Below the pieces are notes generated by a model that ran no database searches, was not told the origin of the DNA, and worked only from the letters and a program-made list of their open reading frames with translations. Shown here in pieces: positions 34,501 to 47,644 of a stretch of DNA of 64,000 bases; position 1 is the first letter of the stretch; the number at the start of each line of letters is the position of its first letter. The position numbers and the translations under genes are program-made. The stretch is from Lineus longissimus (Eukaryota > Nemertea > Pilidiophora > Heteronemertea > Lineidae): positions 3,667,501-3,731,500 of the forward strand of contig NC_088310.1 of NCBI RefSeq assembly GCF_910592395.1, read 5' to 3'.

Positions 34501-37500
34501 ATTTGGTCAAGGATATTGCATTCACAGAGCTCTATGCTAAACACAATAACTTTGCTAGAACTGGTCGGAGGCTAACAGATACAACGGCTGATGGAGGGTG
34601 ATCATAATATAGTGTCCGGATAATACCAGGAGCAGAGCAAAGGCGCATCGTACTTCACGTGATAGGGCCTATCTTAATGACTATCATCTAAAATAGACTC
34701 AGATTTGGTCTATCTAAATACATGTATATGATAGGATTTTCCGTCCAACTTGTACAAAAAGTAAATTCATGGACATCAAAACGAAAATGTGACACCAAAA
34801 AAGCAATTGTGAAAGACTTCTTGCCCAATAGACAACGTGAGTCAATACAATGGTAATAGAATCATAAAGTAGGAGCTATCTGCCAATCTTGCACTGGCAC
34901 AGTTGAGCACCATTGTCTTGAAATTAGGCATGGGATGTCAAAAAATCTTGGCATATTTTTATATAAATATTTAACGAAAAGTAGTTAAATGACAGAAATC
35001 CACAGTCTGCTATATATGTTCTATATGGTTGCTTTGTCGCAATAGGTAGTAGTTAGTCTTGCTCGCAGAAATGCCAGACTAAATTCTTTCAAACACCCTG
35101 TATGTACATGAAGCCCTACGAAGTAACGATATTAATACAAGCCAACCAAATTACTGGCATTGTCTAAACCATACGTCCATCATCCTATTTCCATCATTGT
35201 AGCTAGATTAATACTAATATCAAGTTACTTGTTGACACATTCAACATATGCGAGGCTATAATAGCATTAATTGATTGATCGATACCAGGGTCGCTAGGGG
35301 ACACTTCGGGTTCAGGGCAATGGTTTATGAGATAATGAACTCGTATTTAACCTGGAGGGTAAACAGTGCGGTCGCCGTCAATATTACCCACCCCGGCGAA
35401 TCAGTTTCTGTTTCTCTGAGAGTATCTGTAACACTGATGTAAGTTTGAGGCAAAACTGTGGTTAAATTGCGGACACAATGCATTTTTGAACATGAGGAAA
35501 AGTCTTAAGGGAAATCGGGTGGAGTTACATTGAGTTTGAGGCCTATTCGGATCCTAAGATGTTAATTAGCTGTCGATTTCACTCGGTCTCTGCTTGAATC
35601 GCTGATAACTTTCAATTTCTCTCATGTGCTATCATCGTGTCGACATGTTTAACCCTTTTGGATCGTTAGCCACTTCTCTTTGTCTTAGCCCAACATCGCC
35701 AAGTCTGGTACAAGAGAAATTCCTCATTTTGTATAAATTAGGATCATGAAAGTGTCAAGGGGAGAAGATATTACCAATTTGAAAATAAAACTTCAAAATA
35801 ATATATGTCATTTGTGGTAGGTTAGGCATAAAACACTGTTAATAGTGACAAGATGTTGAAATCGTAGTTTACCTCGTATCAGTAAGATCGTTGCCTTTTA
35901 CCGATACCTAAAACAGAAACCAAAAAAATCCAAGCCAATAAACTAATGGGTATTAGCCGGTACGGGCAAAAACATTATGATGTTTTCTCAGCGATTCTTT
36001 TCAAACACGCCGATTTAGGATTGAGCAGTACCAAAGGGAATTAGTTATTTATTCCCTAAAGGATCAGATTGGTGACGAAAATATCCCGAGTGCACTTAGA
36101 GGACATATTGGAAAGCTCGATCACTAATTAGTGGCATTACTTTGATGAAATGTATTGCAGAGATTGTTCATCATACTAGTCCTACGCACACAATTTTATG
36201 CGGCCAACTGGATATTTGGTATGACATATTGAAAAATTTTCATTAGCAGGGGTTTAACCTCATCCTCTATATGTTTCATTGTGTTTTGCTGTTTTTGAAA
36301 AAAATAATAAATTAACAGAGCAATTCATTAATTTTTGAAAGTACTAAGACTATTTTTTACACCCTGTATAAATCATAATATTTTTTGTTATCAACTTAGC
36401 CATTGATGAATTGAAGCATACGTTTTTGTGTCTTCTGCAGCAAGATCGATTTCTTTCACAGTCGTGTTTTTCCTTCAGGCTTCTTAACACGCAATTATAG
36501 CTAGCCTTTACCATAGAAGTGGTCACTTCTGGCAAGCCATTTATAGCATTCAACATAGGTTCTTTTCGAGATCGGTTCAATATCTCCATAACATACCATA
36601 TTCTATTGCGTGCTTTGTTATGTATATCACACGCTCATACGTATTCCTCCTGATCATGACAATTCGATTCAGCCGTCAACGTCGAAATGAAGTTTCTTCC
36701 TTCTGGTGGCTTCATCATCATCGTCATCCACCCTGAGATGTGTGAATTAAATGACACTTATGGTCATCGACTCATAAATGTCATAGCATGGCGAAATATA
36801 GGGTAATAATTAGTGGTATCCTTCCATCTGGCACGGTGCTAAATCCCAACTCCACAAAGTCCAATGAGCCCGCATGCACAAAAGATGCATTTCCTACCAA
36901 ATATCCGCTGGAGACTCAGCTTTTGATGCGGCAGGAAACCAACCGAGTGGAATCAGGCCTTTAATAGAGTGAGAACACAGAACACTTGTACTGGAAACCA
37001 TTTGACATGTTACAACATCTCTGGTCTGAATTTTGGTTGTTCCTTTTGTCTTTCGTCATCTATCATCTGTAACCACAACCGTTCATGATATATATACTGT
37101 GTAAACGCTCTAAGCTGGTTGAAAGGCGCCTGTACAAAATGCCTATATTACGTGTAATAGGCCTTGGGAAACAGATGCACCAAAACCGGCTAAATAGCTT
37201 CATCTACATTACATGTATAACTATTCCTTAAATTGGTACTTTTTTTGCCAGTCTTGCAATTGGCGAAGTGATATTGGAGAAAATGTGTCATTCCAACCGA
37301 CGACAGAGGTGCAAAACTACGACACAGATCAATAACAATGTTCACCATTCACATGGCATCGGAAGCGATAGGACGGAGTTGGATCAACCTGAATTGATCA
37401 ATTACCATCATGGATTTTTGTGGCAAGTAGCAGATGTGAGAAAGACACGGCCGGTGAAAAAGGTTACAGATTGAGCACATGCACGAACCTGATGAACTAC

Positions 37501-37780
37501 CACTGCATGGATGAGGATGGTGTTCTCCGTGATTTAATTTGAGCTGGAAACATTTTTAGCACAAAGAGACTCGTTTTTAGTATCGGAATTGATGCTGTTT
37601 GAGCTATAAAGACTCGGCGGAAGAGGTTGAAAGTGTTTCGTTATTATTTGTTAGACTAATGCCATGATGTTCTGTTTGACAGGTCCCAAAGCATGAAAAT
37701 GCTACATGTAGCCAATGCTGTGGCCTCTTTTGTTACGAGTGCCGACCTTAACAGATTGTCGTTGGAAATAGGATTTTGGA
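31557..37780. other. No gene recognised
   Basis: About 6.2 kb, AT-rich, between the possible channel-like exon and array B. All open frames are short. One at 34449-34601 (+, starting MEKKYIVYDSNGYRK) looks more protein-like than the rest, but I cannot assign it. I saw no RNA gene and no clear transposon ends. Confidence 0.4.
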
Positions 37781-38022
37781 AGAAGAATCACCAATAGTGT
37801 TCTAATGCATTTGATTAACGTCGTCCTGGTTCCCAGAACAGAACCATTGCTATGTCTGTCGGCTGCAGTTGAAATCCGTCGACACCGGCAGGTCTATTTA
37901 AGTACTCATAATAGGATATGGATAAACGATTTAGGTCAAATAACAGTATTTGTCGTACAGGTATCATACTCGGAGTTTGACATATGTGAGACAATAACTG
38001 TTCATCTCGTGAGCTCCTACTA

Positions 38023-39971
38023 TTAAACTCGACATGGTAAACACGACTTTAAAATATTCACCGTGTCATTTCGAAACTTCTTCCCGCCAATACAATAAAG
38101 ATAGAAATTCAGCCCGAAATTAAGAACCCAGAGATCTACCAAAAAGACGTATTCAGCCTTATAACGCAAGAACCAGTATAGGTCATCGAAGTTATAAATA
38201 GCCTTGAGAGCTGGAGTGTCAATCACCATTTCGTACAGGCGAAGTGGGAACGAGCACACGACGTACGCGCAGCTGACGAGTATGAGCTGGCGAGTCAGAT
38301 GACCTGTTTCCTGCTTCCGTTTGTCATCGGTTTGGGTACCAGTTCCTCCAGAAAGCTGTTTCTGTTTCAGTGATGCCCGCTTCACCGTGAATATAATCCA
38401 GATGTTCACAGAAAATATGATTACAAATGGTATGAGTGTTCCGAAGAACAATTGGAACATAGACCCAAACATTTCCAGTGCTGGATTATCCGGTACGTTT
38501 GCCTCAACCGACTGTGCCCCTGACAAAATGAAAAAAAGTACAACAAGAGTAGAATGTACTGCATGCTCGTATTTAGTCGGACAGAAACCAAGATTCTGAT
38601 TATCCATTCATGAAATGTCGGAGTCAATTATGTTTATTTGTCGCGTGAAAGCTTTCATGAGGGACGATGTTATCAAGATTTGCCATGATAACCCTTTAAT
38701 AAGACAGTCAAACAATGGGAATTTAGACAAAGGTGCGAGCGGGCCTTGTCTAAAGACAATAAACCGTTTATTGGGCTTGGCTCGAATTATGTAACTGCAA
38801 GGTATGATTACTTATCTTACGTCGTTACCAAGTGTAAACATCTTATTTCGTCAAACGACCTTTTGATCACATTACTAATGTAGCCAATTGTTGTTCTTTG
38901 AAACAAACGTTTTGACTTCTGCCCGATTACGGTTGTTGAAAGAACATTATACATACACTTACAAGTGACACTATTTCATCAGCCGGCAACACCACATGAC
39001 ATAGATTCACTTGCATGTAATATATTAAGTCGTGAGCACCAGATTCACTTGCATGTAAAAGATAAAGTCGTGAGCACCTATGACAGAGTGAGTGATTATT
39101 TACCAATTCATTGCGACAATCGGTAAACTTACCAGTTTTTGGGTCATATTTGTATTCATAGATAAAGAGGACGTTTGAATTGAGACCAAATACTACGACT
39201 AATGTTGCGGCGACAGTCCACTTTGCTCTTTTAGTTGTGCAGAGTCTGTTTGCTGCCATAGGGAATCGAACAACAATCAGACGATCAAGCGACATCTCCA
39301 TCAAAAATAACCCAGATGAGATCGCAAAGGAGTAATCTAGATACCAAACAGCTCTGGAAATAATATGACTTTGATTTAAATGGAAGGCTCACAGGAAGTT
39401 CCTTATGAATAGGAATAGGAATATGCAAAACAAGGGATGGATATTCACATGAACTGAATCGAAAGTCCACTCTGTCAACTCTCATGTTTCTTCGTCAATT
39501 GCGTAAATTCACAATTTCGTTCGCTCTTTCGTTTTCAAGATCGTGGCACGAATTTGAAAAAAATGAAGTCGCGCAATAATTTTCTGCTCTTTTTTTAGCA
39601 AACCTTTGTTAAGTATGCTGATGGTGAAATATACAGCACACCAATATGACTAATTCTTACACCACAAACATCTCGACATGAGATCCCAGGTATTCTCTGG
39701 CCGCCTCCGACTGGAACACAATGGCAGTGGTATCCCCGGATAGAAATGTCATCGTATCCACGACGGCAAGCGCAGACATGTAAACTGAGGTGGATATTCT
39801 CCAGTTGTCTTTCCTCGTCGTGACAAGAAAGGACAGGATGTTTCCGGGGAGGCCGATAACAGTGGCGGTCCACCACAGGATGTCAAAAGCGCGGAGGAGC
39901 TGCAGTAAAAGAGCGGCAGCTGGCGACATGGTGTTGGAAGACCGCGCGGAAATAAAAATGTCTGCCATCAT
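38023..39971 (-). CDS. FMRFamide-receptor-like GPCR, copy B1
   Basis: Seven-transmembrane rhodopsin-class receptor, 342 aa. Exons 39971-39661, 39353-39133, 38519-38023, with intron phases 2 and 1. TM1 has WWTATVIGLPGNILSF, TM2 SALAVVDTMTFL, the TM3 end EMSLDRLIVVRFP (Asp127-Arg128), then LCTTKRAKW; TM5 is FGTLIPFVIIF, TM6 LILVSCAYVVCSFPLRLYE and TM7 LNFGLNFYLYC. The RFP..A..LCT..RA run and NFYLYC ending match invertebrate FMRFamide-receptor-like proteins. The start is set by MMAD, directly after a strong acceptor (pyrimidine run plus CAG), so a non-coding 5' exon is likely upstream. B1 is slightly atypical: YEYKYDPKTG replaces YGYKYDPTTG in extracellular loop 2, and intron 2 is ~420 bp shorter than in B2-B5. 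Ligand unknown. Confidence 0.88.
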
Positions 39972-41094
39972 TGCTGAAAAAAAAGGACAAATGCAACTCA
40001 AATTAAGTTTGTGAGGCGCTGTTTCCACTTGGTATAAAATTGTTCAAAAGCACCCCCAAGTTCATCTCAGTCATTTATGTGAAGTATCTCCTGATGAAGT
40101 ACGATTTTTTGGCCTTTTGGAACTTACCCATCAAAGTGTCAGGCATTTGGAGTATACTACATGTATGCTAAGGTGCAGCGGAGCTGCGACCCTCGCTCGA
40201 ACGTCTCACGCTCTTAAACTTGGGTATGGAGAGAATGATTTTCTCAGTAGACCTTAGATTACGTGTGGGGTTGCATGTCGGTATCAGTTCCGCTAGGTAT
40301 GCTGGGGCCTGTCCATGTAGGCATTTTAAGACGATTGTCAGAATCTTGAAGTCGGTCCAGGCTCTTACCGGTTATTCCAATGTAATTCCTGTAGCACGTG
40401 TGTGTCACAATGTATTGGCAACGAAATGCCCAAAACATCTAAATAGGGCTTCTTGAGCGGCAAAATTGCAGACTTATTGACGATTTTTCGGGTAATGCCC
40501 ACGACTTAAACTATGAATGATGATAGAACGAACACAATGCGACTTGATAACACCATATTTATAAATTCAGCTTCTCAGAATGGCAACAAGAACCCGAATA
40601 AATCGATGGCTATTTGCAGAAGCAGAAGATTTGTTTCTACATCATAATTACAAGCAATATGATCAGGCAACTTCATTCTCCATCTATTAATACGTGTCGA
40701 TTGCGTAGGTAAATCACTGGTAACTCAATATAAATAACTTTTACTGCTAACTATTACAATTCATTCACCACAGAAAAGTTATACCCAATTGCGTTCAAGA
40801 AGAAGAAAGAAGAAGACAAATCGCCAATGGTGTTCTAATGTATGTGTTTCCCAGAACATAACAGTTGCAAAGTCTGTCGGCTGCAGTTGAAATCCGTCGA
40901 CACCGAATGGCCTATCTCAGTACTCATGCTTAGGATTTTGGTAAACGACTTCTGTCGCATAACACATGGACCGTACTTTAGACGTGGACTATTTGAGATT
41001 TCACCCTCTATCGATGGGCCATGTCTATAGGTGTAGTACACGAACTTTGATATTTTGAGAGAAAATAATTTGTCATCTCGTGACCTCTTACCAT

Positions 41095-44000
41095 TTATAC
41101 ACGGCACAGAAAACACGGCTTTAAAATATTCACCGCGTCATTCCGAAACTTCTTCCCGCCAATACAATAAAGATAAAAATTCAGCCCGAAATTAAGAACC
41201 CAGAGATCTACCAAAAAGACGTATTCAACCTTATGACGCAAGAACCAGTATAGGTCATCGAAGTTATAAATAGCCTTGAGAGCTGGAGTGTCAATCACCA
41301 TTTCGTACAGACGAAGTGGGAACGAGCACACGACGTACGCGCAGCTGACGAGTATGAGCTGGCGCGTCAGATGACCTGTTTCCTGCTTCCGTTTGTCATC
41401 GGTTTGGGTACCAGTTCCTCCAGAAAGCTGTTTCTGTTTCAGTGATGCCCGCTTCACCGTGAATATAATCCAGATGTTCACAGAAAATATGATTACAAAT
41501 GGTATGAGTGCTCCGAAGAACAATTGGAACATAGACCCAAACATCTCCAGGGCTGGATTATCCGGTACGTTTGCCTCAACCGACTGTGCGCCTGGCAAAA
41601 TGAAAAAAGTACAACACGAGTAGAATGTACTGCATGCTCGTATTTAGTCGGACAGAAACCATGATTCTGATTATCCATTCATGAAATGTCGGAGTCGATT
41701 ATGTTTATTTGTCCCGTGAAAGCTTTCATGGGGTCGATGTTATCAAGATTTGCCATGATAACCCTTTAATAAGACAGTCAAACAATGGGAATTTAGACAA
41801 AGGTGCGAGCGGGCCTTGTCTAAAGACAATATACCGTTTATTGGGCTTGGCTCGAATTATGTAACTGCAAGGTAAGGGGCAAGATCTTCATTTGAAATGA
41901 TTACTTATCTTACGTCGTTACCAAGCGTAAACATCTTATTTCTTCAAACGACTTTTTGATCACATTACTAATGTAGCCAATTGTTGTTCTTTGAAACAAA
42001 CGTTTTGACTTCTGCCTGATTACGGTTGTTTAAAGAATATTATACATACACTTACAAGTGGAACTATTTCAACGGTCGGCAACACCACATGACATAGATT
42101 CACTTGCAGGTAATATATTAAGTCGTGAGCACCAGATTCACTTGCATGCAAAAGATGAAGTCGTGAGCACCTATGACAGAGTGAGTGATTACTTACCAAT
42201 ACATGAATATAATTCGAGCACCTCCCAAAGTATACCAAAAATGCTGAGCTGCATTGTACGGCAGGGGAATGGGTTAGTGTGGTCACCAATTCAAATTTAG
42301 TGACCTCACGAACAAAGTCACGCCATGAACCTTTCTGCAAATTCATATATAGAAGATAGAAAACTGACCAAGTATGGCGTGTTGCACATGTTTTAACAGT
42401 TCCACAATACATGCATCTGCATGGGTAACTGCACGTCACATTATATAAACTTCATAAACCTCTCATCCAAAATTAGACCACACTCCAACTAGATGCCACT
42501 TCTCAGCACCCCCGAGGGGGGGGGGGTCGTTTTACCAGAACCTGCAAGGATCAGCTACGGCTGATATGACGGCAAGGATGTCCATCTGAGTTCGCAGATA
42601 ATCATTGCGACAATCGGTAAACTTACCAGTTGTTGGGTCATATTTGTATCCATAGATAAAGAGGACGTTTGAATTGAGACCAAATACTACGACTAATGTT
42701 GCGGCGACAGTCCACTTTGCTCTTTTAGTTGTGCAGAGTCTGTTTGCTGCCATAGGGAATCGAACAACAATCAGACGATCAAGCGACATCTCCATCAAAA
42801 AAAACCCAGATGAGATCGCAAAGGAGTAATCTAGATACCAAACAGCTCTGGAAATAACATGACTTTGATTTAAATGGAAGCCTCACAGGAAGTTCCTTAT
42901 GAATAGGAATAGGAATATGCAAAACAAGGGATGGATATTCACATAACCTGAATCGAAAGTCCACTCTCTCTTCGTCAATTGCGTAAATTCACAATTTCGT
43001 TCGCTCTTTCGTTTTCATGATCGTGGCACGAATTTGCAAAAAATGAAGTCGCGCAATATTTTTCTGCTCTTTTTTTTAGCAAAGCTTTGTTAAGGTCTCG
43101 TTAGGGAGTTTTTCCCAAATGTACGCGATGATGACGTGTCCCATTAACAGGACGTAACATCTATTTTAAAATGCGTTTCCAAAGTGAATGCATGAGGACA
43201 ACCCATTTGTGTCGTATATCACTGGAAACGCCCGATTCCCCTGATTCTGCAGGATGTTAAATCGGGCATTTTATTTCTTTAAATAAATCATAAGCGTCGC
43301 ATTTGCTCCTAGCTCTGTTCACCATCCCAAATGGCAATATTGCCAATTGGGCCGGACAATCACGAAAAACCCCAAATATTATACATTTCTTCCTGAATAA
43401 TTCTTACAGAGATCATTCTCCCATGAAAGACAGTTGCTTACGCTATACAAAAATCAAAAAAATCGAGGGTCAACCATTGAACTTTTGAGATATGTTGAAT
43501 TTTGCACAAATCAGCGAAAAACGCACCAACTGGCACTGGACGGCATTTCAACACGGGGCCGACGCACATCCCAAGTTCAGTGTACACATACGTCGGCAAC
43601 AACAGTATAAATGCGTAGTTTCTTGTTAGTCGCCTATTGAGTAGCGCTCTAGGTTTCAGAAACTCCAAAAAATCATGTCTTTGCCAAAACAACTGCTGAA
43701 TCAGCGCTGACATACTGTAAGGACCGAGAAATCAATGATTTTAGGAATTACGGTTAGGGCTTGGCCGCGCATGAATAACAAAAAAAACTCCCTAATGAGA
43801 CCTAAGTATGCTGATGGTGAAATATACAGCACACCAATATGACTAATTCTTACACCACAAACATCTCGACATGAGATCCCAGGTATTCTCTGGCCGCCTC
43901 CGACTGGAACACAATGGCAGTGGTATCCCCGGATAGAAATGTCATCGTATCCACGACGGCAAGCGCAGACATGTAAACTGAGGTGGATATTCTCCAGTTG

Positions 44001-44164
44001 TCTTTCCTCGTCGTGACAAGAAAGGACAGGATGTTTCCGGGGAGGCCGATAACAGTGGCGGTCCACCACAGGATGTCAAAAGCGAGGAGGAGCTGCAGTA
44101 AAAGAGCGGCAGCTGGCGACATGGTGTTGGAAGACCGCGCGGACGTAAAATTGTCTGCCATCAT
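41095..44164 (-). CDS. FMRFamide-receptor-like GPCR, copy B2
   Basis: 342-aa receptor, exons 44164-43854, 42847-42627, 41591-41095, with the same phases as B1. The protein is nearly the same as B1. Extracellular loop 3 reads FDDLYWFLRHKVEYVFLVDLW, one short stretch of difference. TM3 has GFFLMEMSLDRL. Intron 1 carries a 709-bp transposon-like insertion (43094-43802) absent from every other copy. The coding sequence is otherwise uninterrupted, so the gene should work if the intron is spliced. Confidence 0.88.
43094..43802. mobile_element. Non-autonomous DNA transposon in B2 intron 1
   Basis: The ends are GGTCTCGTTAGGGAGTTTTT and an inverted near-copy (GGTCTCATTAGGGAG on the other strand), with TAA on both sides (43091-43093 and 43803-43805). 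The empty site is preserved in the other units as ...TTTGTTAAGTATGC. No transposase frame is visible in the 709 bp. The 3-bp TAA duplication is compatible with PIF/Harbinger-type mobility (TWA), but the ends differ from the Harbinger element at 23147. It inserted after the B2 copy arose. Confidence 0.8.
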
Positions 44165-45289
44165 TGCTGAAAAAAAAGGACAAATGCAACTCAAATTAAG
44201 TTTGTATGGCGCTGTTTCCACTTGGTATAAAATTGTTCAAAAGCATCCCAAAGTTCATCTCAGTCATTTATGTGAAGTGTCTCCTGATGAGGTACAATTT
44301 TTGTGCCTTTTGGAACCTACCCATCAAAGTGTCAGGCATCTGGAGTATACTGCATGTATGCTATGGTGCAGCGGAGCTGCGACCCTCGAACGTCTCACGT
44401 TCTTAAACCTGGGTATGGAGAGAATGATTTTCTCAGTAGACCTTAGATTACGTGTGGGGTTGCATGTCGGTATCAGTTCCGCTAGGTATGCTGGGGCCTG
44501 TCCATGTAGGCATTTTAAGACAATTGTCAGAATCTTGAAGTCGGTCCAGGCTCTTACCGGTTATTCCAATGTAAATCCTGTAGCACGTGTGTGTCACAAT
44601 GTATTGGCAACGAAATGCCAAAAACATCTAAATAGGGCTTCTTGAGCGGCAAAATTGCAGACTTATTGACGATTTTTCGGGTAATGTCCACGACTTAAAC
44701 TATGAATGATGATAGAACGAACACAATGCGACTTGATAACACCATAGTTATAAATGCAGCTTCTCGGAAATGCAACAAGAACCCGAATAAATCGATGGCT
44801 ATTTGCAGAAGCAGAAGATTTGTTTCTACATCATAGTTACAAGCAATATGATCAGGCAACTTCATTCTCCGTCTATTAATACGTGCCGATTGCGTCCGTA
44901 AATCACTGGTAACTCAACATAAATAACTTTTACTGCTTACTATCACAATTCATTCACCACAGAAAAGTTATACCCAATTGCGTTCAAGAAGAAGAAAGAA
45001 GAAGAAGAAGACAAATCGCCAATGGTGTTCTAATGTATGTGGTTCCCAGAACATAACAGTTGCAAAGTCTGTCGGCTGCAGTTGAAATCCGTCGACACCG
45101 AATGGCCTATCTCAGTACTCATGCTTAGGATTTTGGTAAACGACTTCTGTCGCAGAAGACATATACCGTACTATAGACGTGGACTATTTAAGATTTGACC
45201 ATCTATCGATGGGCCATGTCTCTAGGTGCAGTACACAAACTTGGATATTTTGAGAGAAAATAATTTGTCATCTCGTGATCTCTTACCAT

Positions 45290-47644
45290 TTATACCAGGC
45301 ACGGAAAATACGGCTTTAAAATATTCACCGCGTCATTCCGAAACCTCCTCCCGCCAATACAATAAAGATAAAAATTCAGCCCGAAATTAAGAACCCACAG
45401 ATCCGCCAAAAGGTTCTGTTCAACTCTATAACGCACGAACCAGTATCCGTCATTAACGTTATAAATAGCCTTGAGAGCTGGAGTGTCAATCACCATTTCG
45501 TACAGGCGAAGTGGGAACGAGCACACGACGTACGCGCAGCTGACGAGTATGAGCTGGCGCGTCAGATGACCCGTTTCCTGCTTCCGTTTGTCATCGCTTT
45601 GTGTACCAGTTCCTCCAGAAAGCTGTTTCTGTTTCAGTGATGCCCGCTTCACCGTGAATATAATCCAGATGTTCATCGCAAATATGATTACAAATGGTAT
45701 GAGTGTTCCGAAGAACAATTGGAACATAGACCCAAACATCTCCAGGGCTGGATTATCCGGTACGTTTGGCTCAACCGACTGTGCCCCTGACAAAATGAAA
45801 AAAAGTACAACAAGAGTAGAATGTACTGCATGCTCGTATTTAGTCGGACAGAAACCATGATTCTGATTATCCATTCACGAAATGTCGGAGTCGATTATGT
45901 TTATTTGTCCCGTAAAAGCTTTCATGGGGGTCGATGTTATCAAGATTTGCCATGATAACCCTTTAATAAGACATCAAACAATGGGAATTTAGACAAAGGT
46001 GCGAGCGGGCCTTGTCTAAAGACAATAAACCGTTTATTGGGCTTGGCTCGAATTATGTAACTTCAAGGTATGATTACTTATCTTACGTCGTTACCAAGTG
46101 TAAACATCTTATTTCGTCAAACGACCTTTTGATCACATTACTAATGTAGCCAATTGTTGTTCTTTGAAACAAACGTTTTGACTTCTGCCCGATTACGGTT
46201 GTTGAAAGAACATTATACATACACTTACAAGTGGAACTACATGTATTTCAACGGTCGGCAACACCACATGACATAGATTCACTTGCAGGTAATATATTAA
46301 GTCGTGAGCACCAGATTCACTTGCATGTAAAAGATAAAGTCGTGAGCACCCAAGACAGAGTGAGTGATTACTTACCAATACATGAATATAATTCGAGCAC
46401 CTCCAAAATTATACCAAAAATGCTGAGCTGCATTGTACGGCAGGGGAATGGGTTCGTGTGGTCACCAATTCAAATTCAGTGACCTCACGAACAAAGTCAC
46501 GCCATGAACCTTTCTGCAAATTCATATATAGAAGATAGAAAGCTGACCAAGTATGGCGTGTTGCACATGTTTTTAACAGTTCCACAATACATGCATCTGC
46601 ATGGGTAACTGCACGTCACATTATATAAACTTCATAAACCTCTCATCCAAAATTAGACCACACTCCGACTAGATGCCACTACTCAGCACCCCCGAGGGGG
46701 GGGGGGTCGTTTTACCAGAACCTGCAAGGATCAGCTACGGCTGATATGACGGCAAGGATGTCCATCTGAGCTCGCAGATAATCATTGCGACAATCGGTAA
46801 ACTTACCAGTTGTTGGGTCATATTTGTATCCATAGATAAAGAGGACGTTTGAATTGAGACCAAATACTACGACTAATGTTGCTGCGGCAGTCCACTTTGC
46901 TCTTTTAGTCGTGCAGAGTCTGTTTGCTGCCATAGGGAATCGAACAACAATCAGACGATCAAGCGACATCTCCATCAAAAAAAGCCCAGATGAGATCGCA
47001 AAGGAGTACTCTAGATACCACATAGCTCTGGAAATAAAATGACTTTGATTTAAATGGAAGCCTCACAGGAAGTTCCTTATGAATAGGAATAGGAATATGC
47101 AAAACAAGGGATGGATATTCACATAACCTGAATCGAAAGTCCACTCTGTCAACTCTCATGTCTCTTCGTCAATTGCGTAAATTCACAATTTCGTTCGCTC
47201 TTTCATTTTCAAGTTCGTGGCACGAATTTGAAAAAAATGAAGTCGCGTAATATTTTTTCTACTCTTTTATAGCAAAGCTTTGTTAAGTATGCTGATGGTG
47301 AGATATACAGCACGCCATTACGGCTAATCTTACTCCAATAACATCTCAACATGAGATCCCAGGTATTCTCTGGCCGCCTCCGACTGGAACACAATGGCAA
47401 TCGTATCCCCGGATAGAAATGTCATCGTATCCACGACGGCAAGCGCAGACATGTAAACTGAGGTGGATATTCTCCAGTTGTCTTTCCTCGTCGTGACAAG
47501 AAAGGACAGGATGTTTCCGGGGAGGCCGATAACAGTGGCGGTCCACCACAGACTCTCAAAAGCGCGGTGGAGCTGCAGTAAAAAAGCGGCAGCTGGCGAC
47601 ATGGTGTTGGAAGACCGCGCGGACGTAAAATTGTCTGTCATCAT
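45290..47644 (-). CDS. FMRFamide-receptor-like GPCR, copy B3
   Basis: 342-aa receptor, exons 47644-47334, 47027-46807, 45786-45290, phases 2 and 1. The family core is unchanged (GLPGNILSF, EMSLDRLIVVRFP, LNFGLNFYLYC). It differs in the amino-terminal segment (MMTDNF; HRAFESLWW), the end of exon 1 (EMLLE rather than EMFVV), TM3 entry (MWYLEYS) and strongly in extracellular loop 3: NVNDGYWFVRYRVEQNLLADLW. The carboxy tail reads KPYFPCLV. It closely resembles B5 at these variable sites. Confidence 0.88.

Noticed and set aside
40220-40456. Plus-strand open frame (starting MERMIFSVDLRLRV) repeated in every array B unit
   Set aside because: It recurs only because the intergenic DNA was duplicated. 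It has no recognisable motif, its frame length varies between units, and it lies in the expected 5' flank of the minus-strand receptors.
43983-44645. 220-codon plus-strand frame over B2 exon 1
   Set aside because: The first part is the antisense shadow of receptor exon 1 and the remainder is the repeated flank. It is interrupted in other units.
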